13,949 nucleotides of DNA, from contig CAZVWW010000058.1 in NCBI GenBank assembly GCA_964631265.1, positions 1 through 13,949 of the forward strand, given 5' to 3'. Positions 1-8,321 of the stretch are shown here, in pieces (positions within the stretch are counted from its first letter, which is position 1; every line of letters starts with the position of its first letter). Under the pieces are notes generated by a model. The model did not search any database. It was not told where the DNA came from and was given only the letters and a program-made list of their open reading frames with translations. The translations under genes and the position numbers were made by a program. The stretch comes from CAZVWW01 sp964631265. Lineage in GTDB: Bacteria > Thermotogota > Thermotogae > MWEM01.

Positions 1-123
1 AGCCGAAAGAACAGCGACAATCATTACGGTATCATCGGCGAAAAGAAAACCGACCCGGTCTCTGAAAGAGGGAGCACCGGGAGGACGTATGTCAACTCAT
101 CGGCCATCGTCGGTAAGCTATAA
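1..123 (+). CDS. C-terminal end of an unidentified protein (partial)
   Basis: The plus strand is open in frame 1 from the left edge to a TAA at 121-123, giving the last 40 residues of a protein that begins outside the window. The tail is hydrophilic, with charged and Gly/Ser-rich stretches, and ends in SSAIVGKL; no motif is recognisable. Support for this frame is that its stop codon sits at the foot of a strong hairpin terminator, and that its third codon positions are rich in G and C as in the neighbouring genes. Frame 2 is also open here, so the reading is likely but not certain. The gene converges on topA and shares its terminator. Confidence 0.5.
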   Translation, partial: SRKNSDNHYGIIGEKKTDPVSERGSTGRTYVNSSAIVGKL

Positions 124-151
124 AAAAAGAGGCCATTACGGCCTCTTTTTT
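123..151. terminator. Bidirectional intrinsic terminator between convergent genes
   Basis: A perfect 12-bp inverted repeat, arms 123-134 and 140-151, encloses the loop ATTAC. The GC core is GAGGCC/GGCCTC, flanked by an A-run on the left and a T-run on the right, so it gives a hairpin followed by U-rich RNA on both strands. The plus-strand stop codon (TAA, 121-123) and the topA stop codon (TAA on the minus strand, 152-150) both touch the stem. Confidence 0.9.
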
Positions 152-2426
152 AATCTTCTTCGGACGGCATATCATACCGTGATTTGCATTGTGTGCAGTA
201 GAGATGCTCGCCCCTCTTTTTCGTGTATTTGACATAAAGCGTTTCACCGCAGTTTTCGCATTTGTGATTGGTGGGTTCATTCCATGATATGAAATCACAG
301 TCCCCGCCGTTGTACTTGTTGTTCTTGCAGGTGTAGAAGGTCTTGCCCTTTTTGCTCCTTCGTTTAACCACATCCGCCCCGCATTTGGGGCATTTTCCCC
401 TGGCCTTGATATCAATGTTCTCCGTGTATTTACATTTGGGATAGTTGCTGCAGGCGATGAACTTACCGAATCTTCCGAACTTCTCCACCAGCGGGGAGCC
501 GCATTTGGGACAGTCCCGTCCGATCTCCTTGTTGTTCTGCGGTGCCTGCTCTTTCAGTTTTTCCGGCTCTTTGAAGTTGATGGTGCCCTTCTCAATGTAC
601 AGAGGCGTATCCTCCGGAACGGAGAGGTTCTTCTTGCAATCCTTACAGGTCAGATAGGGGCCGTATCGCCCAACCCTTAACTCCATCGGTTTTGAACAGC
701 CCTTGCATTTGACATTGGATTGCATATCCACATTCAGTTTTTTGGATTTTATCAGAGAGTCCATCTTCTCAAGCGTGGGCGAGAATCTCTCATAAAACTC
801 CTTCAAGACCTTCTGCCAGTCGATTTCTCCCAATTCGACATTGTCCAGGTCATTTTCCATATTGGCGGTAAACTTCTTCTGAATGATCTTTGGAAAATTC
901 TTAGTCAGAAAAAAGTTCACAATGTTACCGATGGCGGTTGGCGCAATGGATTTGCCCTCGCGCCGGACATATTTCCTCGAGAAAAGGGTCCTGATGATGG
1001 CAGCATACGTACTCGGCCGGCCAATACTCTCTTTCTCGAGTTTTTTAACGAGGCTGGCCTCAGTAAACCGGGCGGGCGGTTTGGTGAAATTCTGTGTGGC
1101 CTCCAGCTTGTCAAGGGTGATGCTGTCATCTTTCTTGAAGTCCCCTTTGATAATCGTCTCTTTCTTCTTCGTTGGATAGAATTTCTCAAAACCGTCAAAG
1201 AGGCGTTTACTGCCCTTGGCCTCGAACAGGTATTTGCCTTTGGAATCACTGATGGCGATCTTCGTATTCTCATATTTGGCAGGAGCCGCCTGAGAGGCCA
1301 TAAATCTTCCCCAGATCAGCGAATAGAGTCTGTACTGATCCTTGTCCATGATGTTCTTCACCGATTCAGGATCCCTCTTGGGATAAGTCGGCCGGATTGC
1401 TTCATGGGCATCCTGTACATTGGATTTCTTCTTCTTGCCGAACGTCCTTCTCTTGTGATACTGCTTGCCGTGTTGATCGACAATGTATTCCTGAGCGACG
1501 TTCAGGGCCATATCCGACAGTCTCGTTGAATCCGTTCTCATATAGGTGATAAAGGCCGTCTGACCGTCCGGTGTTTCGATCCCCTCATACAACCGCTGGG
1601 CAACACTCATCGTCTTCCCCACATTAAACCCGAGCCGGTTGGAAGCCGCCTGCTGGAGTGTGCTTGTTGTGAAGGGAGGGGGCGCATTCCGGCTCATCTT
1701 CTTTTTATCAACATTCGAGATGACAAACTGACTCTTCTCAAGCTCTGATTTGATCTGATCGGCCTCTTTCTTATTCTTAACCCGGTGCTTGTCGATCCGT
1801 TTGTTGTTGATCTTTGTGATCTCGGCTTCCAGCTCCCCGAACAGTCCCTTGAATTTCCAGTATTCCTCCGGGTTGAATTTCACAATCTTATCCTCAAGGT
1901 CACAGATGAACTTGAGGGCCACCGATTGGACCCTTCCGGCACTGAGGCTGTTCATCCTCAAAGCCCGCCATAAATACGGGCTGATCTTGTAGCCGACAAG
2001 CCGGTCGAGGATCCTTCTTGCGAATTGCGCTTCAACCTTCGGTTTATCGATCTTCTGCAAATCTTTAACCGCTTTTTGGATGGTATCCTTCGTTATTTCG
2101 GAGAAGATGACCCGGTTGGGCGTATCCTCGCTGATCCCGAGAATCTGGGCAATGTGCCAGGCGATCGCCTCTCCCTCCCGGTCCATGTCGGCGGCAAGGA
2201 TGACCTTTTTGCCTTTCGCCTTCTTTTTGATGTCTTTGATAACCTTGTCTTTCCCCTTCATGGTCACAAATGTGGGCTCAAAATTGTCGTTGATCTCCAC
2301 ACCCAGCTCTGAAACAGGCAGGTCTCTGATATGACCCTTTGAAGAGATAACATCGTATCCCTTTCCCAGATATTTTTTGATCGTCTTTGCCTTTGAAGGG
2401 GATTCAACTATAACCAAATGATTCAT
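150..2426 (-). CDS. topA: DNA topoisomerase I (type IA)
   Basis: This 758-residue enzyme relaxes negatively supercoiled DNA by cutting and passing single strands. The Toprim domain is at the N-terminus: IVESPSKAKTI with Glu9, then the acidic triad Asp80, Asp82 and Glu84 in AADMDREGEA. The catalytic Tyr295 lies in the ITYMRTDS motif, followed by DAHEAIRPT (339-347) and IGRPSTYA (468-475). The C-terminus carries four Cys4 zinc ribbons: Cys574/577/594/597, 639/642/659/665, 679/682/700/710 and 723/726/744/747, the expected tail of a full-length TopA. The ATG start overlaps the upstream phosphohexomutase stop as ATGA, and AGAGGTG lies 11 nt upstream, so the two genes are probably translationally coupled. 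It is the last gene of the run and ends in the shared hairpin terminator. The long plus-strand ORFs inside it are shadows. Confidence 0.98.
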   Translation of the reverse strand: MNHLVIVESPSKAKTIKKYLGKGYDVISSKGHIRDLPVSELGVEINDNFEPTFVTMKGKDKVIKDIKKKAKGKKVILAADMDREGEAIAWHIAQILGISEDTPNRVIFSEITKDTIQKAVKDLQKIDKPKVEAQFARRILDRLVGYKISPYLWRALRMNSLSAGRVQSVALKFICDLEDKIVKFNPEEYWKFKGLFGELEAEITKINNKRIDKHRVKNKKEADQIKSELEKSQFVISNVDKKKMSRNAPPPFTTSTLQQAASNRLGFNVGKTMSVAQRLYEGIETPDGQTAFITYMRTDSTRLSDMALNVAQEYIVDQHGKQYHKRRTFGKKKKSNVQDAHEAIRPTYPKRDPESVKNIMDKDQYRLYSLIWGRFMASQAAPAKYENTKIAISDSKGKYLFEAKGSKRLFDGFEKFYPTKKKETIIKGDFKKDDSITLDKLEATQNFTKPPARFTEASLVKKLEKESIGRPSTYAAIIRTLFSRKYVRREGKSIAPTAIGNIVNFFLTKNFPKIIQKKFTANMENDLDNVELGEIDWQKVLKEFYERFSPTLEKMDSLIKSKKLNVDMQSNVKCKGCSKPMELRVGRYGPYLTCKDCKKNLSVPEDTPLYIEKGTINFKEPEKLKEQAPQNNKEIGRDCPKCGSPLVEKFGRFGKFIACSNYPKCKYTENIDIKARGKCPKCGADVVKRRSKKGKTFYTCKNNKYNGGDCDFISWNEPTNHKCENCGETLYVKYTKKRGEHLYCTQCKSRYDMPSEED

Positions 2427-3862
2427 TTAAGATTCTTCACCTCTTCCAGGATCTTTTCAAACGATTTTTTCCCGGTGCTTTCCACATATATCCGGACAAC
2501 CGGTTCGGTCCCGGAGGCCCGGCAGAGAAACCACGTGTCGTTTTCCCCGTCATCGAGCTGAAAGCCGATACCATCTAATTCCAGGCGTTTCTTCAGTTTC
2601 ATCCCGGCAAACGATCCCTCGAGTTTTCCCACATTTTCCATAATTTGTTCCTTCTGATCGTTACTATCCAGTTCGATGTTAATCCTTGCATTGTAATATG
2701 ATCCGGTTAGTTCTTCAACATCGCGTTTGATACTGCTCAACCCTTTATTCTCGAAAGCCGTCATTTCTGCAGCGAGCAGACAGGCGAGGATCCCGTCTTT
2801 TTCCGGGACATGGTTTTTGATACTCAATCCGCCGCTTTCCTCACCGCCAAGGATGTATTTCCCTTTGTTCAGCAGTTTCCCGATGTACTTGAAACCGACC
2901 GGTGTTATCTTTGATTGATAGCCGAATTTCTCCGCCACTTTATCCATCTGATGGCTTGTGGCAATGCTTCTGATGACATCCCCTTTATACCCTTTATTCT
3001 TATAGAGATGATAGGCCACCATGGCAAGATACGTGTTGGGCGATATGAAATTGCCTTTCTCGTCAACGATGCCAAAACGATCCGCATCCCCGTCAAGGGC
3101 AAGCCCCATGTCATAATGGTTGTTCAGTACATCTCTTCCAAGGTTTTCAAGTCTCTTTTTGTCCGGCTCGGGACGATACCCGCCGAAATACGGCTCCCTG
3201 AAATCGTTGTAAAACGTAAAATTCTTTTTATCGTTGTATATCTCTTCCAGGATCTTGTCGAAGAAATCGTTTCCCGTGCCGTAGACCATATCAACACCCG
3301 CTTTTACCGGGTGCTCTCTCATCCTTTCAACGTCGAGTTTTTTGAGGATCTCCACAACATACTGATTAACCGGGGTGATCTCTTCATAAAGGCCTTTTTC
3401 CTTTGCCTCTTCTATTGAAAGGCTCTTAATCCTGTCGGGTTTCTGCCTGATCTTCTCTATGGACTCCTCGATCTTCTCTGTCACTTCAGGCATGGCAGGC
3501 CCTCCGTCAGCCGGATTAAATTTGATACCGCAGTAATAATAGGGATTGTGTGAGGCGGTCAGGTTAATGCCCCCGGTCAGCTTCTTCTTTCTGATCAGAT
3601 AAGAGATAACAGGTGTGGGGGTCGGCCTGTCACACATCAGTACGTTAATGCCATTGGCGGTGAGTACTTCAGCCACCACAGCTGAAAATTCCTCAACCAT
3701 AAACCGTGCATCAGAACCAATTATCGCTTTTGGCTTTCGCTTACTGGCGTTTAAATAATCCGCAATTGCCTGACTGACAAGCCTGATATTGTCAAATGTG
3801 AAGTCGTCGGCTATGATGCCTCGCCAACCGCTCGTACCGAATTTGATTTTTTTACCTGACAT
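2423..3862 (-). CDS. Phosphohexomutase (phosphoglucomutase/phosphomannomutase family)
   Basis: It interconverts hexose 1- and 6-phosphates in the cytoplasm, supplying sugar nucleotides for wall or polysaccharide synthesis. All four active-site loops are present (numbering from the ATG at 3862, 479 residues): phosphoserine loop LTASHNP with Ser104, metal loop DGDADR at 257-262, sugar loop GEESGG at 340-345, and phosphate loop RASGTEP at 448-454. GEESGG resembles the phosphoglucomutase-like branch more than the GEMSGH of typical PMM/PGM, but motifs alone do not fix the substrate. An in-frame ATG at 3883 would add seven residues and overlap the upstream gene by 20 bases. I prefer 3862: it has AAGGAG 9 nt upstream, follows the upstream stop by one base, and starts directly before the conserved KFGTSGWRG. 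Its stop overlaps the topA start by 4 nt. Confidence 0.95.
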   Translation of the reverse strand: MSGKKIKFGTSGWRGIIADDFTFDNIRLVSQAIADYLNASKRKPKAIIGSDARFMVEEFSAVVAEVLTANGINVLMCDRPTPTPVISYLIRKKKLTGGINLTASHNPYYYCGIKFNPADGGPAMPEVTEKIEESIEKIRQKPDRIKSLSIEEAKEKGLYEEITPVNQYVVEILKKLDVERMREHPVKAGVDMVYGTGNDFFDKILEEIYNDKKNFTFYNDFREPYFGGYRPEPDKKRLENLGRDVLNNHYDMGLALDGDADRFGIVDEKGNFISPNTYLAMVAYHLYKNKGYKGDVIRSIATSHQMDKVAEKFGYQSKITPVGFKYIGKLLNKGKYILGGEESGGLSIKNHVPEKDGILACLLAAEMTAFENKGLSSIKRDVEELTGSYYNARINIELDSNDQKEQIMENVGKLEGSFAGMKLKKRLELDGIGFQLDDGENDTWFLCRASGTEPVVRIYVESTGKKSFEKILEEVKNLK

Positions 3863-3863
3863 A

Positions 3864-4964
3864 TTACTCAACTCCTTCACCATTGTTTATCCCGCGTACC
3901 CTGATACGTCGCGAGAGGTATTTATTGTAATTGCTCCAATGGTATTTATCGTTCGTGCCGTTCTCCTCTAAAGTCTTCTCCGACCATTCTCTGAACTGGG
4001 CAACCTTTGAATCGATGTTATCCGCCCCGTGAATGATCATGGCCTCTATCGTTTTGGGCAGGACCGGTGCGCCCCATTCCACTTCTCCATGATGAGACAG
4101 GATGATGTGCTCAAGCTCGGTCAGCAGCTCGGAATCAAATCCTTTCACCTTCATGGCGTATTCGTGAAGCATGTTCACCCCAATGACAATATGCCCGATC
4201 AACTCGCCCTGTGAGGTCCGTTCAATCCCGGAGGGTTTAATCGAATATTCTCTGACCTTCCCGATATCATGGAGCAGTGATCCGGCAATGACAATGTCCA
4301 TATTAATGTCCATCCCCGGGTAATTGGCTGTCATCTGTTCCGCCAGTTTCGCAACATCCATGGAATGCTCGATAAGCCCACCCTTATAACCGTGATGAAC
4401 CGTCACAGCCGCAGGGGCTTCCAGAAAGGCCACGGCAAACCTCTCATCTTTGACAAATATTTCCTTTAAAAGCTCTCTGATATCGTCGTCGTTGATACGA
4501 TCCAGGAGTTTTATCAGATTATCGTATAACTCCCGAACATCCCTGGACGTAATCTCGACAAATTTCTTTGGGTCAAATTCCCCCGTTGACAGGATCTGAA
4601 CGGCGTTCTTGGAATTTCTGATATTGAACTGTTTCTTTGAATCAAAGAGTGATATTTTCCCGTCAAATCGGGCAACGGTTCCGATTTTCAGTCTTTTATC
4701 GTTCAATTCAGCGTTGTGCCAGTCTATCCCTCTAATCATTCCTGAGCGATCGGCAAGCGTCAACAACAGAAAATGCTTTCCGTCACGTGTTGTTTGCATT
4801 CTCTTACTGGTCACTTTCAGAACAGAACGACTATAATCATCTACGTCCATCTCGGAAACAAGCTTTCCATCTTTCTGGCTTACAGTCTTTTCAGCCTCAT
4901 CGGAAAACTCATCCATCTTCTCCCTTAAAAGGTCTCCGAGTTTCAAAAATCCACTTCCCTCCAT
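3864..4964 (-). CDS. YhaM-like 3'-5' exoribonuclease (OB-fold plus HD domain)
   Basis: It resembles YhaM/CBF1-type nucleases, metal-dependent 3'-5' exonucleases acting on RNA (and ssDNA) in the cytoplasm. An OB-fold nucleic-acid-binding region spans about residues 45-125 (FLLLTLADRSG, GTVARFDGKIS). The HD phosphohydrolase domain follows at about 170-330, with putative metal ligands His200 (GLIEHS), His232-Asp233 (LLHDIGK), His258, His291-His292 (ILSHHGE) and Asp315 (HGADNID). About 45 mostly charged residues precede the OB fold, more than I expect for YhaM. The start is uncertain. The ATG at 4964 has no Shine-Dalgarno before it, an in-frame TAA lies 12 nt upstream, and the only GGAGG overlaps the ATG itself. 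That GGAGG is 11 nt before an in-frame TTG at 4946, an alternative start giving 360 residues. The gene lies between alr (28-nt gap) and the phosphohexomutase (1-nt gap). Confidence 0.88.
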   Translation of the reverse strand: MEGSGFLKLGDLLREKMDEFSDEAEKTVSQKDGKLVSEMDVDDYSRSVLKVTSKRMQTTRDGKHFLLLTLADRSGMIRGIDWHNAELNDKRLKIGTVARFDGKISLFDSKKQFNIRNSKNAVQILSTGEFDPKKFVEITSRDVRELYDNLIKLLDRINDDDIRELLKEIFVKDERFAVAFLEAPAAVTVHHGYKGGLIEHSMDVAKLAEQMTANYPGMDINMDIVIAGSLLHDIGKVREYSIKPSGIERTSQGELIGHIVIGVNMLHEYAMKVKGFDSELLTELEHIILSHHGEVEWGAPVLPKTIEAMIIHGADNIDSKVAQFREWSEKTLEENGTNDKYHWSNYNKYLSRRIRVRGINNGEGVE

Positions 4965-4992
4965 TTTTGTTGTATTTTACCATATCCGGATA

Positions 4993-6114
4993 TTAAATGT
5001 ATTGTCTCGGAACACGCTTTGAAATAGAGCAGGTCACCTCGTAATTAATCGTGTCAATCCTGGCGGCTATCTCCTCAGCGCTTATCTCCTCATCACCCAT
5101 CCGGCCGAGGAGAACACATTCATCCCCTTGCCGGACATCCTGAAGATGATCCACACAGACAACAAACTGATCCATGCAGACCCTGCCAAGAACGGGGCAT
5201 CTTCTCCCTTGAATCAGGACCTCCCCTTTGTTTGACAACAACCGGTTATAACCGTCGGCGTATCCCACCGGTATCGTTGCCACTCTCAGATCTTTGTCCG
5301 CGATAAAGGTCCTGCCGTAACTAATAGACGTTCCCTTTTTGATTGTTTTAACCATGGCAACTCGTGTTTCCCACTTTAAAACCGGCATGAGTTCTTTCTC
5401 TCTTTCATCACTTTTGGGGTCGAGCCCGTAAGCAGCTATCCCAAGTCTCACAAAATCGTATTCGGGTTTATTCAGGTCTTTTTCCCAACCTTCGAAAAGG
5501 GCTCCGGCGCTGTTTGAGATATGTTTTGTCTTAATCGGGGGAAGTTGACTCACCAGTTCGTTGAAGCGATAGGCCTGCAATTCGGTAAAGGATTTGTCAA
5601 CTTCATCCGCTGAAGCGAAATGGGTGTATAGACCGTCAATCTTGAACTTTTCATCGTTTATGATCTTTGTGATGGGCTCCTTCGCATTACGAAAATCAAA
5701 CCCAATCCGCGACATCCCCGTATCGACGATGACATGGGCTTGGATGACCCCCTGAGTGCAGTTCTCCCGCAGTTTCTGATACTGCTCCCATGAATAGATT
5801 GTGGCGTGAAGCCCCTGTTTAACCAACTCGTCGATATAGTTTGGGTTAAAATAATTCAGGATCAGGATATCCGATTTGATACCCTTCTTTCTCAATTCGA
5901 GCGCTTCGGACAAAAATGCGACAGCGAAAAAGTCACATCCGCATTCCCCCGCTGCCTGTGCCAGCTCAAAGGCACCGTGACCGTAGCCGTCCGCCTTGAT
6001 AACCGGCATCACCTTTGCCGGGGTGCATTTCTCCTGAAAGAAACGAATATTCTCCCGATAAGCCTTTTTTGAAACGACAACCGTTGTATCTCTGTAATCA
6101 GTTTTCTTAAACAT
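4993..6114 (-). CDS. alr: Alanine racemase
   Basis: This 373-residue PLP enzyme converts L-alanine to D-alanine for peptidoglycan. The PLP-binding Lys40 is in VIKADGYGHG near the N-terminus. The second catalytic base, Tyr266, is in SISYGRTF. Also present are DTGMSRIGF (131-139, with Arg136), the ISNSAG phosphate-cradle region (199-204), RLGIAAYG (223-230), IPVGYADGYNR (281-291) and the CMDQ signature (313-316). Length is normal for the family. The start lies 3 nt after the stop of the decarboxylase beta subunit. The G-rich stretch GGGGGG, inside the end of that upstream gene, is the only plausible ribosome binding site. It is thus likely cotranscribed and perhaps coupled with the membrane protein gene. 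Confidence 0.97.
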   Translation of the reverse strand: MFKKTDYRDTTVVVSKKAYRENIRFFQEKCTPAKVMPVIKADGYGHGAFELAQAAGECGCDFFAVAFLSEALELRKKGIKSDILILNYFNPNYIDELVKQGLHATIYSWEQYQKLRENCTQGVIQAHVIVDTGMSRIGFDFRNAKEPITKIINDEKFKIDGLYTHFASADEVDKSFTELQAYRFNELVSQLPPIKTKHISNSAGALFEGWEKDLNKPEYDFVRLGIAAYGLDPKSDEREKELMPVLKWETRVAMVKTIKKGTSISYGRTFIADKDLRVATIPVGYADGYNRLLSNKGEVLIQGRRCPVLGRVCMDQFVVCVDHLQDVRQGDECVLLGRMGDEEISAEEIAARIDTINYEVTCSISKRVPRQYI

Positions 6115-6117
6115 CGA

Positions 6118-7260
6118 TCAACCCCCCAGTATCGATAGGAATACACCCGCCGCGACAGCCGATCCGATAACGCCTGCAACATTGGGCCCCATGGCATGCA
6201 TTAGGATAAAGTTCGTCGGATCTTCTGTCTGGGCCACCATCTGTGCAACCCTCGCAGAATCAGGAACAGCCGAAACCCCTGAACCGCCAATCAGCGGATT
6301 GATCTTATCTTTGAGAAAGAGATTCATCAGTTTTGCAAAAAGAAGACCACTGATCGTTGAAACAACAAACGCAAAAGCCCCCAACATTAGAATCATCAGA
6401 GAGGTTTGACTTAAAAAGATCTCCGCCTTTGCAGAGGCACCGACCGAAAGACACAGCAGGATGATGGCCGGGTCGGCTATATATTTGGAAGCTGCTTCGG
6501 CCAGTCTCTTTGTCAGGCCGTTTTCTTTCAGAAAATTCCCGAACATCAGCATGCCGATTAGCGGAATGGACTGAGGCACCAGCAGGCCGATAAAAATCAC
6601 CGTAACGATCGCAAAGACGAGTTTTTCAACCTTCTTCACATTCCTCGGCGGCTTCATTCTGATCAACCGTTCTTCTTTTGTCGTAAACAGCTTCATCAGA
6701 GGGGGTTGAATGATGGGTATCAAAGCAATGTAAGAATACGCCGCTATCGCAATGATCGCCAGCATATCCGGGGCAAATTTGTTGGCAATATAGATAGACG
6801 TCGGGCCATCAGCACCACCAATAATGGAGATGGCAGCAGAAGGTTCAAAATCAAACCCCAGCATCCGGGCAAAGAAGAAGGCGATAAAGATCCCCGTCTG
6901 TGCCGCTCCTCCCAGAAAGATGGTGATCGGATTGGAGAGCATAAAGGAAAAATCCGTTAAGGCCCCTATCCCGAGAAAGATGAGTGGGGGATAAATCCCG
7001 AGGTCAAGCCCCATACTGATATAATACATGATTCCCCCCGGTGCATTAGCGGCCGGTTCAGCGAACAAACCGGTATAGATGGGGGGGATATTGGCAAGGA
7101 TCATGCCAAACCCGATCGGAATAAGCAACAATGGTTCGGCGTGCTTTGCAACAGCAACATACATGATCACGCTGCCCAAAACAATCATAAAGAGATTACC
7201 CAGTGTCAATCCGGCAAAGGCCGAATGCGAGAAAAACAAACCAAAAGACTCCGTTAGCAC
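6118..7260 (-). CDS. Sodium ion-translocating decarboxylase beta subunit (OadB/GcdB/MmdB family)
   Basis: In known systems this polytopic inner-membrane subunit decarboxylates carboxybiotin on a partner protein and couples this to Na+ export. The 380-residue sequence is almost entirely hydrophobic segments. It carries the family signatures: GGADGPTSIYIANK (148-161) with conserved Asp151, SVGASAKAEIFLSQT (272-286), NPLIGGSGVSAVPDSARVAQ (321-340), and MGPNVAGVIGSAVAAG (357-372) with Asn360 and Ser367. The length fits the shorter GcdB/MmdB branch better than the longer OadB. No carboxyltransferase, biotin carrier or small gamma/delta subunit gene is in the window, so its substrate is unknown. 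The start is GTG at 7260, with AGGAGGTG ending about 5 nt upstream. An ATG two bases before the GTG reads ATG TGC TAA and cannot encode the protein. Confidence 0.94.
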   Translation of the reverse strand: MLTESFGLFFSHSAFAGLTLGNLFMIVLGSVIMYVAVAKHAEPLLLIPIGFGMILANIPPIYTGLFAEPAANAPGGIMYYISMGLDLGIYPPLIFLGIGALTDFSFMLSNPITIFLGGAAQTGIFIAFFFARMLGFDFEPSAAISIIGGADGPTSIYIANKFAPDMLAIIAIAAYSYIALIPIIQPPLMKLFTTKEERLIRMKPPRNVKKVEKLVFAIVTVIFIGLLVPQSIPLIGMLMFGNFLKENGLTKRLAEAASKYIADPAIILLCLSVGASAKAEIFLSQTSLMILMLGAFAFVVSTISGLLFAKLMNLFLKDKINPLIGGSGVSAVPDSARVAQMVAQTEDPTNFILMHAMGPNVAGVIGSAVAAGVFLSILGG

Positions 7261-7325
7261 ATAGCACCTCCTGTAATCGACTCACGTTTTGATTAAACAC
7301 CATTGATTTTAACACATCCCAATCG

Positions 7326-7354
7326 AATATAGAAAGAGATCTGCGTTTAGTGAA
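7326..7354 (-). promoter_or_regulatory. Possible promoter for the decarboxylase-alr-topA run
   Basis: On the minus strand, TTCACT (7354-7349) and TATATT (7331-7326) are separated by exactly 17 nt, matching sigma-70 hexamers at 4/6 and 5/6. Transcription would start near 7319, about 60 nt before the GTG. The 119-nt gap at 7261-7379 shows no terminator after the transporter gene, so read-through from upstream is also possible. Confidence 0.4.
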
Positions 7355-7379
7355 GCATTGTCATCGATCGCCTTGTTGT

Positions 7380-8321
7380 TCAGTCTGACTTTTTTGGCCA
7401 ACCAGCTTTCGCGGCAGAATTAACCGCATAAATACCGAGAGAGACAAAACCGAGGGCAAACAGGATCGCCAGGGTAAAACTCTCCGATGGCAGAACAATG
7501 GAAGAGAAAGTGGAACCGGCTATTGGGATAATAAACTTGAAGATACTGATCTCGCCGGCCTTGTGATATTTCAACAGCGAATACCATAACCCGAAGGCAA
7601 TGGCTGAAAGGAAGGCTGAATAAATCAGGAGCACGACTCCGAGCGGTGTTATGGTAATCCCCGGCGTCAGGGTGATAAAGCCGACAAAGAGCAGGATCAA
7701 AGAGCCGAAAAGCATCTGTACCCCTGACACCATGAAGGGATGAACATCCCGTGAGAGCCTTTTCGCCATAATCGTCCCAATGGCATTCACCACACCGGTG
7801 ATCAGAAGGAATCCCTCCCCGTTGAAGGCAAATGACCAGGTGAACCCCTTTCCCCAGTTGGCCAGAACGATGCCGACAAAACCGGTGATCAATCCAAGCG
7901 TCTTCTGCCAGCTCAACCGGTCGTCATGATAGACAAAATGCGCGATCACCACGAGAAAAAAGGTGCCGCTCGAGGCCAGTACCGCGGCCTTCATCCCGGT
8001 GATATTGGCCAGGCCGTTGTAGAAGAAAAAATACTGCAGCGTGGTTTGAAAGATCCCCAGAAAGAAAAGCTCCAGATATTTACCGGCCCCTATTCTCCTT
8101 TTAAAGACCCCGATCTTTGCCGAAATGAGAAAGAGGATCATCGAGGCGCCAAAGAATCTGAACCCCGCAACCAGTATCCGCCCGGAGATACTCGCCTCAA
8201 CACTGAACTCCTTAAAGGCAACCTTTAAGGTGGGGAAGGCACTTCCCCAAAGCAGCGCACACCCGATGGCAATCAGGGTGGATGACAATTTACCGGATAA
8301 CAGTTTCTCCCATTTATTCAT
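7380..8321 (-). CDS. EamA/DMT-family transporter
   Basis: This 313-residue integral membrane protein looks like a drug/metabolite transporter of the ten-helix EamA type. It has two repeated halves of about five hydrophobic segments. The first starts with the typical IAIGCALLWGSAFPTLKVAF (17-36) and the second near GEGFLLITGVVNAIGTIMAKR (168-188). The C-terminus is short and charged (KAGWPKKSD). Family members often export amino acids or metabolites, but the substrate cannot be read from this sequence. The ATG overlaps the upstream MFS stop by one base (TAATG), with GGAGG about 8 nt upstream, so the pair is cotranscribed and probably coupled. Confidence 0.92.
   Translation of the reverse strand: MNKWEKLLSGKLSSTLIAIGCALLWGSAFPTLKVAFKEFSVEASISGRILVAGFRFFGASMILFLISAKIGVFKRRIGAGKYLELFFLGIFQTTLQYFFFYNGLANITGMKAAVLASSGTFFLVVIAHFVYHDDRLSWQKTLGLITGFVGIVLANWGKGFTWSFAFNGEGFLLITGVVNAIGTIMAKRLSRDVHPFMVSGVQMLFGSLILLFVGFITLTPGITITPLGVVLLIYSAFLSAIAFGLWYSLLKYHKAGEISIFKFIIPIAGSTFSSIVLPSESFTLAILFALGFVSLGIYAVNSAAKAGWPKKSD

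Noticed and set aside
720..1529. Long plus-strand ORF (269 codons) inside topA
   Set aside because: The opposite strand encodes a complete topoisomerase I with all motifs here; this frame has no recognisable domain or ribosome binding site and is a shadow.
2915..3418. 167-codon plus-strand ORF inside the phosphohexomutase
   Set aside because: It is antisense to a fully motif-supported gene and shows no family features.
4982..4993. 12-bp palindrome ATATCCGGATAT at the alr stop
   Set aside because: A few perfect 12-bp palindromes are expected by chance in 14 kb, and there is no T-run or second copy.
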